From the NCBI RefSeq assembly GCF_907164915.1, contig NC_061862.1:59459068-59523067 (forward strand): 64,000 bases of DNA, given 5' to 3'. Position 1 is the stretch's first letter, and every line of letters begins with the position of its first letter. The position numbers and the translations under genes were made by a program. The DNA comes from Impatiens glandulifera (Eukaryota; Streptophyta; Magnoliopsida; Ericales; Balsaminaceae). The notes beneath the pieces were generated by a model, which was not told the DNA's origin, ran no database searches, and worked only from the letters and a program-made list of their open reading frames with translations. Positions 36,661 through 48,289 of the stretch are shown in pieces.

Positions 36661-37429
36661 CAAAATTCCCGATACTAAAAAGTCGAATCTCTCTCTGTGA
36701 CTATACCCGGAATAATCGAACTTTCAAAAGATTGCGGCCCATGGAAAAAGCAACCAAAAATATAACTAAACAAGACCCCCATATCTCGGTCACCTTCCTT
36801 GAGAGTTAAGAGTTTGGATAATCGTCTACATGAGACTGTGTTTATCATCTATATCTTAACATGAGAGAAAAAGGAACTTGGGCCCTTCAAGCGAGATAAT
36901 ATAGAAATGCTCGAATCTTATCCCCAAACACATTTTGAATCCAAGTTTCTGTGGATAGGATCAAGGTTTCTTCTATTTTCAAACCTTATTTGGAATAGAA
37001 TTGGGAATAATTCATTCCCTAGGAATGAGAGCAAGACTACTCGATATTTCATTTTGTTGCGAAGGTCACTTCGTAAGACCAGAAGGGAGACAGATTATGT
37101 GAAATCCTCCTTAAAAGTGATGAAATCCCCTAAGAGTCGGTGATTTTAATCCAATTGCGAAAGACATTTTGTCACATAAAAACCAAAGCTTCCTTTAAAT
37201 CAACATGGTCGATGTTTTTTGGGGAAACGGTTAATATTATTTTATTAAAATCCGTAAAGTGGGAGGGTCAAGGATCAAAGCTAGAGAAACTCTATCTATG
37301 ATTAAAGGATAACAATCAAACGACCCTAAAGAACCTGATTAGTAGAAATCAAACATACAAATAGAGATTATAAACTGTATCAAATTCTAATTATCCCAAT
37401 CATGATTTTTATTTCCATACCAACTTATT
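36661..37429. other. Unassigned stretch
   Basis: No domain was found in any frame. The + frame at 36907-37143 (78 codons) is rich in Arg and Ser and has no homology I recognise. Confidence 0.3.
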
Positions 37430-38075
37430 GTATCAACGGGTTGTTTTCCTCTTCCTCTTGTAATGAAAGGGGAATGAACTGAAGAGGTTGATGAATACTG
37501 TTTATTCTCATTTTGATTTCTTTTTTTATATGAACCCGTTCTAATTGATAGAAAAAATTATTTTTCAAGATCATCGGGTTCTTCACCTTGTTGTTTCAAC
37601 TTGAATTTCTAGATCATTGTCTTCATTTCCTTCAGCTTCAACTTTGGATTCTTAAGTATCAACCTTAGAATTCTCTTCATCCTAATTATTCCGAGTATCT
37701 TTTTCACTGTTTTCATCAGAAACCACTTCAACTTGATTTGATTGCGATTTCTCAACTATCTCTTCAACATGATTAGGTTAAGGTTCCACCTCCTTCTTTG
37801 TGATGTTTTTTTCTTGTACAAAATTTTTCTTTATCTTTTGTTTCTTGTTCTTTAATCACATTTTTATTTTCTTACATCTTTACTTTCTGACCTTTATGAA
37901 TTTTCTGATTTTCTTCCTTAGCCAAATCACATTTTGAGCTTGTATGTTGGAAGATATTGCAGAAAGAGCATATGTCTGGCATCCACTCATAAGTGATTTT
38001 CATGATAGTAGGTTTTCCTTTTCTGTCTACTACTGTCATACTTTTCGGATTTCCATGAACATAAATATTTTAAAC
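37430..38075 (-). pseudogene. LINE-type ORF1 relic (DUF4283 / zf-CCHC_4 region)
   Basis: The minus strand from about 38065 reads NIYVHGNPKSMTVVDRKGKP, then YEWMPDICSFCNIFQHTSSK followed by C. That matches the 'YE..P..C..C..FGH....C' zinc knuckle found after DUF4283 in plant L1-LINE ORF1-like and related proteins. Downstream the reading turns into a Lys/Glu-rich tail broken by stops. It is a dead fragment. It ends almost exactly where the left outer arm of the inverted duplication begins. Confidence 0.6.
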
Positions 38076-38320
38076 ATTTTGAGAATAAAAATACAATTCA
38101 TTCATTCCCTTTGCACGCCGAATCTTTACTTTCTTTTTAAAGACGGTCGTGATTGTTCAAACTCTAGCACGAATTTTTGTCGCTACAAGCTTCTCGCGAA
38201 AATTCCATGAAACGACAATAACGACATTCTCGTGGTTGTATCCAACAATAACAACAACGAAATTGTCTTGTCGGTATATGACAACAATAACGAAATCGTT
38301 CTGGTGATCCTTACAAATTA

Positions 38321-38992
38321 GATCATCTCCAACCCACCTGCAAACCCATCTCCATAATAGATTTTAGCCCTCCAATCCACCTGCAAACTCAACTGCATTT
38401 TAAGTTTTTCTGCAAATTCTCTCTCCTCCATACTCAAATTTGTAGGAACACTGTTCACATACTCAAAACTTTTCAAAACTTTCATTCTAATCCTTTTAGT
38501 TTGTTTTTAATTAATTTACGTAACTTATTTATATTTTAATTTGTTTACCTATTTTATTTATTTATATTTTAATTTATTTATATAATTTATTTATATTTTA
38601 ATTTATTTATATTTTACTTTATTTATATGTTTAATTTATGATAATTTTAATTTGTTTATATGATTAATTTATATTTTAATTTGTTGATATTTATATTTTA
38701 TATTTTTTAAGTATTTTAAATTTATAATAATAAATAATATTGTATAAATAATTGTTTTATAATTAGAATTTAAAAGTAATTAATAAGTTGTTGTAAAGTT
38801 ATGGGTTTAATTTGTAATTTTAGATAAATATATAGATAATATTGAAAAAATAAAAAATTATTATAAAAAGGAATATTCTGATAATATTCTTTTGAGTTTG
38901 AGTTTGGGTTTTTGGGTTGAGATGAATTACTGTTTGATGGGATGTTTACTGCATTTTGGGTTTGACAATAGGTATTTGGGTTGGAGATGGCT
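38321..38992. mobile_element. PIF/Harbinger-like MITE with TTA duplication and an empty-site partner
   Basis: 672 bp with imperfect inverted ends (GATCATCTCCAACCC on the left; the reverse complement of the right end is AGCCATCTCCAACCC), flanked by TTA on both sides (38318-38320, 38993-38995). The other arm of the inverted duplication (53445-53475) reads straight through the matching site with a single TTA, so it is an empty site. The interior is A/T-rich with no coding. TTA duplications are typical of PIF/Harbinger elements. Confidence 0.75.
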
Positions 38993-39229
38993 TTAGAAAG
39001 TACGCTAGCGTACGTGTAAATGCATTGTTTAGATGAATAAAGAAAGATCTGATCAGATCCACTTGAAATTATATCTCCTCATGTCTTTGTGTTTGTATTT
39101 GAATCCAACTCTAAAATAAATACGTTATTTGATCCTATTAGTGAAACGCTTTATGGTTGTATTGATTCGAGTAGAAAAAAAGCTAGGTTATTCTTCATCT
39201 ATCTGTTCTAATTGAGGAATGTGTGAGAT

Positions 39230-40720
39230 CTCGATCTAGGGTATCAGAAGGATTCGTCCTTCACTATGTGCTTGGAGTTTTGTGATTGCATAAAGATTTG
39301 GTGTGGTTTGTGCTTCGACGAAGAAAAAGAAGAGAAGGTAATGAATAAGACGGTTCACTAAAACTATAGTTAGAGGATATGGAAGACCATGAGGCTGAGG
39401 TGACTTTGTAAGGTTTATTGTCAAAGCTATGATGTTTAATTGTTCTTCTTTCTCTCACCATTCCCCATTGTTTGTTGGACTCTATTACCTCCTTACAGGT
39501 TCTAGACATCAGAATGGAAAATTTATTTACAATACACCTCTTATGCTTCTTGATTGTTAATCTTGAATTCTAATTGAAATCTTTGTTTATTCAATATCCG
39601 GTCTTCTAAATCCAAGAGTTCTTCTATTTTTTTATCCTTCTTGCAATGAGATTACCGTTCATAAACTAGGAATATATTGGTCATGCCTCTTCCTATAGAA
39701 TATATTCTTTCCATTCTTCACATAGAAAATTATGCATGCATAACCATCTAGATTGACATTTCTCGTAAATGATAATTAGAGTGCGAGAGTATAGGAATAG
39801 TTTAAGATAAAGTTGGCAACTGTGTTACATTTTTTTTTAACTGTTTATGGTCCTATAATTAAGTTTATTGAAATGATTGGTATGCACACTAAAAGAGATA
39901 ATATTTACAATTACATTAAATGACAGCATAATAAAGAATCGACTTTATTGTCAAATGATTGGTATACTCACCATCTAGCTACAATGTTACTAGAGGATGT
40001 AGATTGTAATCAGAACCGTGTAGATCATAAAATTGATAAATTCTCCTTTAAGTAGAAGATGCATTTGCTCTCTTCAATGTTCAATGTTAGGTACTAGAGA
40101 AGATTATATTAATACTGATGTCAGAAGTAGCACTTTAGCTTTAGTAGATGAGAGTAATGATTCAGGATTTTAAAATTTAAAACCAGGATGCATCTTACAG
40201 ATGACTTACTGCATGTGGTAGCTATTGCTTTGGATTTTTTATTTCAGTTTTTTCTTAGTTCTATTATATATGTTTTCAAGTGATGACATGTGTGACTATT
40301 GTTATCAGGTATTTTCTTTCTTGGAACATATTGATCTTTCTGAGACAGCTATGGTCTCCAAACAATGGTGGCCAACTAGTACTCATGAATATGTTATGTT
40401 TTAACTGTTTGTAATATATTTACATTCATTAGAAATTTGGATAGATTAACTGTGGGCAAAGGACAATTAGGTGAAACCTTTTCCAAGCCCTATTATTTAT
40501 TATAGTCTTTTGTTTTTATGTAATAAACGATTGCATCTCTTTGTGCAGAAATTTATTCTCTAGAAGCAAGAGAACTTAACCACTCTAACACTTCAATGTC
40601 AGTGTTTGCAAGAAGTGGACCTTATTGATTGTGAATTCTTAACAAACTCTATATGTGAAGTTTTCAATTATTGTTTATCTATTGGTTGAGTTGTTGTATA
40701 AAGGCCAACTACATAGATTC
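39230..40720 (+). pseudogene. FBL15: F-box/LRR (FBL15-like) pseudogene, left copy
   Basis: Four pieces resemble plant FBL15: the N-terminal KIWCGLCFDEEKEEK block (about 39290, initiator ATG changed to ATA); a degraded linker ending in LALVDESNDSGF (about 40130); the F-box half FSFLEHIDLSETAMVSKQWW (about 40313-40380) after an intron-like gap; and an LRR piece with LTTLTLQCQCLQEVDLIDCE (about 40575-40635). FBL15 is an F-box subunit of SCF ubiquitin ligases. Introns are kept, so the copy arose through DNA rather than RNA. Most LRRs between the F-box and the last piece, and the C terminus, are missing. Internal stops confirm it is dead. Confidence 0.75.
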
Positions 40721-41150
40721 AATAGTTCTAATAGAGGCACTATTTGCTCAAGAAGAAAGAAGTTGCAAGCAGATCAGTTTAAACCGACAGAGCAAGCAAC
40801 ACTTGAACCATTTGACCGCGATGGTGCTTGTGTTGCTGGTACCTATCATGTCCCGAAGAAGGTCAAAGTGGCTGCTGTTGTGTAGTTTTTAACAACTGTC
40901 TCTTTTTTGTTTTTTAATATGTTTTTATTTGTAATAGAATTGATGTTTGTTAAAGTATGATTTTGATCGTATTTGAGACTATTACTTTTTTGTTATTAGT
41001 TTTATTAATCAAAAGGAATACTAGAGTATAATGATTGAGCAAAACTATTCTTATTTTTTCTTGATTGTAATATATGATTCATGTTTTTTTTAGAACCTAA
41101 ACAAATAGAAAATATTTGAGAACCCAAATAACAAAAGTAAGTATAAATAG
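40721..41150. other. Conserved unidentified relic after the FBL15 copy
   Basis: 40721-40890 matches 51530-51690 of the right arm. The 76-codon + frame here (40655-40885) ends YHVPKKVKVAAVV. I do not recognise the protein; stops in the right copy suggest it is not coding. Confidence 0.35.
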
Positions 41151-42210
41151 TTTTTACTAAGGTTTACATTAAGGTAAAAGGTTTACATTAAGGTAAAACC
41201 TTAAATGATTTTACATGAATGTATAAATGGTTTTAAATTAATGTGTAAATAGTTTATATGAAAATTATATGCATATATTTCAGTTTTCAAGTATTTTAAG
41301 TAGTATTTTGTGTGTTTATTTTAGTTTTAAAGTATTAAAAGTCGTACATGAACATTAAACCAAGAATTATGAATAATTTTAACAAGTTTTGTAATCATCT
41401 TTTATTTTTTAAGAACTTCAGTAAATCGCTTTACAGGTCTTTACTAATGTTAAATGAAGGTATAAATGATTTTACGTGAAGGTATAATAATTTTACATTA
41501 ATGCGTAAATGATTTTACATGAAAATTACATTCTTAATTTTCAGTTTTCAAGAATTTCAAATTGTATATGTATATTATTTTAGTTTTAAAACATTAAAAG
41601 TTGTATTTGAACATTAAACTAAGAATTATGAATGGTTTTTTAACAAGTTTTAAATCATTAAAAGTCGTATTCTAACATTAAACCAAGCATTATAAATAAT
41701 TGTAATGTAATCATTTTATTTTTATTTTTTAAGAACTTAATTAAATCGCATTATAAGTCTTTACTAATAAATGGTTTTAATGAAGATATAAATGGTTTAC
41801 ATGAATGTGTAAATGACTTTACATGAAAATTAAATACATATATTTCTGTTTTCAAGGATTTCAAGTAGTATTTCGTGTATTTATTTCAGTTTTAAAACAT
41901 TAAAAGTCGTATTTGAATATTAAACCAAGCATTATGAATGATTTTAACAAATTTAGTAATTATCTTTTATTTTATAAGAACTTCAGTTAATCGCATTGCA
42001 AGTCTTTACTACGGTTTACATGAATGTATAAATGATATTACATGAAGGTATAAATAGTTTTACGTTAATGTATAAATGATTTTACATGAAAATTACATGC
42101 ATATATTTCAGTTTAGAATGATTTCAAGTAGTATATTATGTATTTATTTCAATTTTTAAGTATTAAAAATCGTATTTGAACATTAAACAAAGAATTATGA
42201 ATTGTCTAAA
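41150..42210. repeat. Tandem array, unit about 260-300 bp, four copies
   Basis: The block CATATATTTCAGTTTTCAAG, TATTTTAAGTAGTATTTTGTG, CATTAAAAGTCGTATTTGAA, CATTAAACCAAGAATTATGA and TTTACATGAATGTATAAATG recurs starting near 41275, 41540, 41840 and 42105. The right arm (about 50970-51310) has only about one unit in reverse, so the array expanded on the left or shrank on the right. Confidence 0.75.
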
Positions 42211-42219
42211 TCATGTTCC

Positions 42220-43180
42220 TTTTAAAAATAATGATTCATAAAAAATCACTAATTTAATTTATAAGATCAAGATTGAAAGTTTTTAATATTATTGAAAAGA
42301 AGTCTAAACAAGGAGAAAAAAAATTAAGTAACAAGAGGTTGCAACTTACAAGCAACAATAAATTCCAACAACCAAGTGTGAGCAACAGCTTGAGAACCCA
42401 TTTCTATAGTCAACTCTTCAGCCATAATTGCTAATTCACAATAAGAAGTTATTTTAATAGTAATATCGTTGTTGTAGTAAATTATTATATGTTTTTCTAC
42501 ACTTGGCACCACCACCAACAGATCTTTTTTCTTTTCTTTAATATTATCGCCTCCAACAATTACCAACTCTATAAGATCCTGTTTATATGTTGTAATGAAT
42601 TTCTCTATAAAATAAAACATGTAACCGTCAAATAGATGCGACTGCTAAAAAACACAAAGTTTTCAGTTTTCAACTCATAAACAAGGTCCTAATGGAGGAG
42701 TAATCATATAAAACGGAATTTACATTGTTCAAAGACCGAAGTATGCAAGCTCTACGACCACCATGGTTATCTAGCTTAACCTCATACGGTTCCTTATCAA
42801 CATTACTTTTTGATTTCATAGAAGTTTTTATCCCTGCATATAACCATTTTTATTTTGTTTCCAAAAGTTTATATATTTGAAAATAAAATGAAACGAATCA
42901 TGTTAAGATACTCACAATCAATTGTAAGGACCCATCTCCCATTCAATATTTCCATGAGTACTTTGAGAGTTCTATTGCATGCACCATTAACATTATCTCT
43001 TAGAAGAACATACAAGATTACTTCACAATATTATCATCTCATTCAATATATAATATCAACACGGTTAGTAGAGAGAATAATACACAATCTTCACTATATG
43101 AACCGCAAAAAACTATTCTTTGTAATGGTAGGGTGAGGTCCCAATTACAATGACGGAGACAATTTCATTGTTTGTTTCCT
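42220..43180. other. Left-arm-only block, first part
   Basis: The 98-codon minus-strand frame at 42620-42324 and the 93-codon + frame at 42855-43136 have no recognisable domain. The right arm lacks this stretch, jumping from the tandem array (near 50990) to the relic frame (near 50945). Confidence 0.4.
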
Positions 43181-43189
43181 GCATATTAA

Positions 43190-43560
43190 AAAAACAGGAC
43201 TTTGTTAGTTAAAAAAAAAACTTTTTCCAAAATCGAAATAGAGTTATGTAGAAATAATATACGAAACCAAAGTAGGATTTCCAAACAAAAATAAGGTTTC
43301 ATATGAATAATATAGTAAACCAATGTAGGGTTTCCTGAATATGAACAAAACAAAATGGTTTCATTGTACTTACTATTTTCGAAGTAGGATTTACTAAATA
43401 TGAACAAAACAGAACGATTTTATTGTGCATAACATTCTCAAAGTAGAGTTTCCTAAATATGAACAAAACAAAACAGTTTTGTTGTACATACCATTTTTGC
43501 GAGCTACAAAGATTTTTACGAAAAAAACTTTGAAGTGCGTAGCATTTTCGCGATTTTATA
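43190..43560. repeat. Minisatellite, unit about 60-70 bp, about four copies
   Basis: The phrase AAGTAGGATTTCCTAAATAT plus GAACAAAACAAAACGGTTTC plus ATTGTACATACCATTTTCG recurs with substitutions. Open frames across it on the minus strand are repetitive and probably not real. Confidence 0.7.
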
Positions 43561-43590
43561 ATTAAGATTCTCGAAGAGGTCAAGAAACTA

Positions 43591-44129
43591 TTGAATATCT
43601 ATGAAAATGAGGAACTTAGTATTACCATGACAGTCCATAGCCTTAGAGCAGCGATCAAAACACTAAATGCGATAGACATAGCGAGGAATGTTGATGGAAA
43701 CCACGTAGTCATTGCTTTCCCCTTTGCCTGCCCGTGTGTAGGAAACTCCAAGCTACGGACAACGTCATCCGACCAACAAAACTTTCACGTCCTTCATATC
43801 GAGAACATTCCAGAAGTTGTTCCAGACCATCCAACAAATATTGTGGGATATGATGTCGTTTGGAAGGTTTTAAAAGTAGACAGCGAAAAATCTCCTTACT
43901 TGAAAAATGGGCAACCGGGATAATGTATTTTCTTTCGATGGCTCACAACTTGGAAGTGTATATGCATATGGTGGCCGAAACTCGAAGTAAGGCATCAAAG
44001 TTCAAGTTGGTGACCGAGAGGGATAATTCTCTAGTGAACGAAGGGTTGGATGGGCTTAAGGAATAGTATAGTGTGCCAACACATGGTGGGTGCAAGCTAA
44101 CCATGGCATGGTTCAACTTCCTAATGATT
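43591..44129 (+). pseudogene. Unidentified broken reading frame, partly shared with the right arm
   Basis: A 110-codon frame (MTVHSLRAAIKTLNAIDIAR, GNHVVIAFPFACPCVG, HIENIPEVVPDHPTNIVGYD) continues after a frame change as MAHNLEVYMHMVAETRSKAS and ERDNSLVNEGLDGLKE. The last part has a diverged mirror copy at about 50836-50945 (minus, MERDIALVNKR). Codon use and residue composition look like a true protein once existed. I do not recognise the family. Frameshift and stops suggest it is dead. Confidence 0.4.
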
Positions 44130-44727
44130 GTGGGAGTTAATGAATGTTGGGTATTGGCATTTTTTTATTGTAAATTTGTTTATTAATTATGAATGGAAAA
44201 CTCATTATACATTTCAATATTTTAATTTAATTTTATTATATTCTTTTGTTTTGTTGATATATAGGGAAGCATATATTTTATTAATAATTATGTATGGAAA
44301 CTTGTTATCAATATTTTTTTATTCGTTTATACGATTGTAAGTTGTAAATGTACCCTAACACCACCACCATTGATGTTTTTATTCCGCTTAACCATTTTTA
44401 AGGTTATACTAAATATGAATATAATTGTATTACAATACAAATAAAAAAAAACAGATACAAAGCTAAGTTAAAAGCTAACAATTGAACTCTATTTCCTTCC
44501 GAAAAAAGAAAATTGAAGCATAAAGATGCAATCATGTGAGAGTTTTATACAATAATATTTGTTATGGTCAGTAATGGGAGCTGGGAAAGAAGATGGAGGA
44601 AACAAAAGTCTGATTCAGTTCAAAGAAAGTAAGAATATTTTGAACGGACTCGTTCTTTAACTCACTTATATACTTACAACTTTTTATTTGACTCTAAAAA
44701 TATTAATAATTGACTTTGAAATTACAA

Positions 44728-44799
44728 GTCGTTGTAGTATAGTGGTGAGTATTCCCGCCTGTCACGCGGGTGACCCGGGTTCGATCCCCGGCAACGGCG
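44728..44799 (+). tRNA. tRNA-Asp(GUC): tRNA-Asp (GUC), left copy
   Basis: 72 bases. The acceptor stem GTCGTTG pairs with CAACGGC (one G-T pair), the anticodon loop CTGTCAC gives GUC, and the T arm is CCGGGTTCGATCCCCGG. The A and B boxes are intact and a T run follows directly as Pol III terminator. No intron. The sequence is identical to the copy at 50165-50236. Confidence 0.97.
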
Positions 44800-45173
44800 T
44801 TTTTTTTTGTTCTAGTTCTTAGATGAGAGAATATATGTGTGGACAATGATTACCCTTTTTATGTCATCTGATGAAGAAATATGTACACAATGATTACCCA
44901 TTTATTGCCATCCGATGAAAGAAAAATTTGGGATTCCAACAATTGCTTGGAGGTCAATGAAGAACACCATTCCTTAGATTCTACAATATTGGATTGAATA
45001 ACCACATCATCCATTAGATCAGTTTCAAAACAACAACATTAACTTGCTAACAGTTTCTTTTTATTGCCATTACACTTCTTAAGGCCCATCTCTATTTGCT
45101 GCACATAAAAAATAACCTATAAATAAATGCATTCTCCATTGTTTGAGAATTAAAAAAATATGAAAAAATTAAT

Positions 45174-45244
45174 TGCACCAGCCGGGAATTGAACCCGGGT
45201 CTGTACCGTGGCAGGGTACTATTCTACCACTAGACCACTGGTGC
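45174..45244 (-). tRNA. tRNA-Gly(GCC): tRNA-Gly (GCC), left copy
   Basis: 71 bases on the minus strand. The acceptor stem GCACCAG pairs with CTGGTGC, the anticodon loop CTGCCAC gives GCC, and the T arm is CCGGGTTCAATTCCCGG. It is convergent with the tRNA-Asp 375 bp away and identical to the copy at 49750-49820. On the minus strand a T-rich stretch follows the 3' end. Confidence 0.97.
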
Positions 45245-45819
45245 TTTGTGTCTATGATGTATCTTATTTTTTTAACTACTCAATATTATGGTAACCTGAA
45301 ATGTGAAAAATAATTGTCTTAGAACATATATTCTATATAATAGATTTTAAGTGTGCCAAAGAAAATAGCATTTCCTTAGTTTTAAACCATGTAGTAATTT
45401 CATTAAAATATCTGGATAAAATTCGTCTTTTGCATAGAAAATTTAATTAGCTTCCTAAGCTTGTCTCCTTAGTTTAATTTGAATTTATTCAAAATAATTT
45501 GATAAATTTTAAGTAAACTTAAATCAAATGAGTTTTAAGTAATTAATGAATTGATTTATCATTCCTAACTACTATTTAAGCCAAACATTATAAAAACAAA
45601 CTCTCTTATAGTTATAGTAGTTACAGTGACCCATATGACTTTTTACTTTATTTCGGATTTTATTTTCGAATTTTATGATAATTTTTTACTCTAATTTCCA
45701 TTAGAGTTTTTGGTAACATTCTATCCTATCTAGGTTTTGAGCTAATCTTTACTCTTATGAAGATTTGAATATTATATTTTATATGAGAGGTAGTTTCTTT
45801 CCTTTTTCGTTTTTTATTT

Positions 45820-46710
45820 GTTTATTTTTTTAATTAATGTTTTTCACGTTAATCATTTTATTTGTTTTTTTTTTAATTAAGCTTTTCTCGTCAATTATTT
45901 TGCAGTTAAAATTTATAATTGGTATTATTAACATCAATCATATCTTAACTATTTTTCATAAGTCACGATTCTTCCTTTAACGTTTTTCACATTAATGTCT
46001 TCTTGACTACTTTTTGTAGTTCAAGATTTGTAATTAACGTTTTTTTACGTCAATCACTACTTCTTGACTGTTTTCATAAGACAAGATTCTTCTATTAACG
46101 TTTTTCACGTTATTACATTCTTGACTACTTTTTTCAGTTAAAGAATTGTAATGAGCGCTTTTTACGTCAATCACTTCTTGATTGTTTTTTATAAGTCAAT
46201 TTCTTTTATTAACGTTTGCACGTTAATTTATTCATTGTCTGCTCTTCACAAGGTCCACATTGACGTCATTTACATCAATCAATTATTGATCGCTCTTCAC
46301 ATGTCAAAATTCTTTTATTAACGTTTATCACGTTAATTTTGTTCTTTGTCCATTTTTCACATATCAAAGATTACAAATTGATGTGTTTTACGTCAATCAA
46401 TTCTTGACCGATCTTCATAGGTCAAGATTTCCTTATTAACGTTTATTATGTTAATTTTGTTCTTTATCCGTTTTTGACAGACCAAATATTCCAAATTATC
46501 GTCCTTTTTGTCAATCAATTTTTGACCGCTCTTCACATGTCAATATTATTTTATTATGTTAATTTTGTTCTTTGTTTTCTTTTCACAAACCAAAGATTTC
46601 AAAATAACGTCATTTTCGTCAATCAATTCTTGATCGCTCTTCATATATCAAGATTCTTTTATTAACGTTTAACATGTTAATTTCCTTTTTTTTTACTATT
46701 TCCTCAAGTC
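45820..46710. repeat. Hairpin-rich tandem repeat, unit about 114 bp, left arm
   Basis: About eight units. Each holds three short inverted motifs: TTAACGTTT..CACGTTAA, TTGACGT..TTTACGTCAATCA, and TTGACCG.TCTTCACA.GTCAA. Start points of the first motif near 45836, 45960, 46100, 46212, 46320, 46437, 46550 and 46662 give spacings of about 108-140 bp. The mirror copy is at 48290-49170. Confidence 0.8.
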
Positions 46711-46870
46711 AAGATTCTTGTATTGACAAGTTTCCTGTAGAATCACTACATTTATGTTTTTGTACGTAACAATCAGGACTAAGTTCCGATGAGTAACTAA
46801 TGGTGATTTAAATATATCATCCAACATAGAAGTCTCTTTTTGTATTACTATTATTATTTTATGTACCATG

Positions 46871-48122
46871 GATATATATCTTTTAAAAATAGTTGACAAA
46901 AAAATTTTTCTGTCGTTCGTTTTGTATAACACACTTTTTTGGGTGATTTTAGGGTTAATTCTTTTTTAATCAATTAAAATATCCCTCGTTTTAGTTGAAA
47001 GAGTTTTATTTAAAATAGCGATGCACTTTTCTAACAAAATGTCCCTTGTACATGGTTTTTCTATCGCTTCATATTTGTTTTTGGAGTTGGAAATGAGAAT
47101 TCAAGAATAAAATTAAGTGGGTGAGTCCCAAGAATAAAATTGAGCCCCAAGGGCGGACAAACCAGTAATGAGAAAATGGTCAAACTTGTTCTGCAAATAC
47201 CACCAGGTTAAAGAACATTATACCAATCATTTCTTTACATAGAAAGACAAAATATAATACCTCATTGGCTATCAAGTCATTACTAAACTTGGGGTTAGAA
47301 CCCAATGCAAAAATATGAGTAAGGGGCATGACAGCCAAACAAATACTCCCCTATTAAAAAAATATCAAACCACTTACTAACCTCCTTGTTTAAAAATGTA
47401 AATTATTGCCTTTATTGATTTTCTTGTAAAATATTTTGACAAATAAAAATAAAAATCTCTCATCTTTGTCGTAAAAATTTTGTCACATGAAACTATGTAT
47501 CGACTTAATTCTTTTGTAATAGAAAATAAATAGACAAACTCTTTTGAGTTCACTCTTGTGTTTATAGAAACTTTTATATTTTTATGAGAAAATTTGAGTT
47601 TTTGACCCCTCTTACATGAAATAAATAAAAACGTTGTCACTTTCTATTGTGAAGATCACTTTGCCAAAAAAAAAGAAAGAAAATATTATCTTTAGCTGTG
47701 AAACTCATTTTGAAAAATTAATAATAATAGGAAACAACTAAGAGTATAGTTAAGATCATTCCTTTAAAGTGATCTTCTAAAAGAAACTCGATCGTTTAAC
47801 TAAAATGTGATTAAAATATATATGTTTGAATTTATTCTCGTATTTAACGAATATTGTTGAAGACTTAACTCTCAAAGAAAATTTTGTAAAAAAATGAAAT
47901 AAAATAAGGCCCAAATAAAAATCACAAATTGAGAAAGATTATTTTATCTTTTTCGAAAATAAATATATTTTAAAGCTCAAGGCTTTGGAAAAATAAAATA
48001 TGATAGAGCAAAGTACTCATTTTGGTTAAGATATTTAAATCACCACTTGATGTTCATAAAGACTTTATGTCTTAAATTGCCAAAGACAATAACAAGAGTG
48101 TATCGATTATATCAGATATATT
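46871..48122. other. Unique centre of the palindrome
   Basis: About 1.25 kb without an inverted partner. It is A/T-rich; a minus-strand frame at 47640-47377 (87 codons) has no recognisable domain. It separates the two inner arms. Confidence 0.6.
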
Positions 48123-48289
48123 CATGGTACATAAAATAATAATAGTAATACAAAAAGAGACTTCTATGTTGGATGATATATTTAAATCACCATTAGTTAC
48201 TCATCGGAACTTAGTCCTGATTGTTACGTACAAAAACATAAATGTAGTGATTCTACAGGAAACTTGTCAATACAAGAATCTTGACTTGA

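Larger units (their letters stand above)
44130..46870. repeat. Inner left arm of the palindrome (near-identical copy)
   Basis: 2741 bp, nearly identical in reverse complement to 48123-50835. It contains tRNA-Asp (+), tRNA-Gly (-) and a 114-bp tandem repeat. A 30-bp segment near 45118-45150 is absent from the partner, which accounts for the change in mirror sum from 94964 to 94994. The mirror sum is constant elsewhere apart from a homopolymer difference near 46690. Confidence 0.93.

Noticed and set aside
43186..43583. Two overlapping minus-strand frames of 73 and 94 codons
   Set aside because: They are translations of the 60-70 bp minisatellite.
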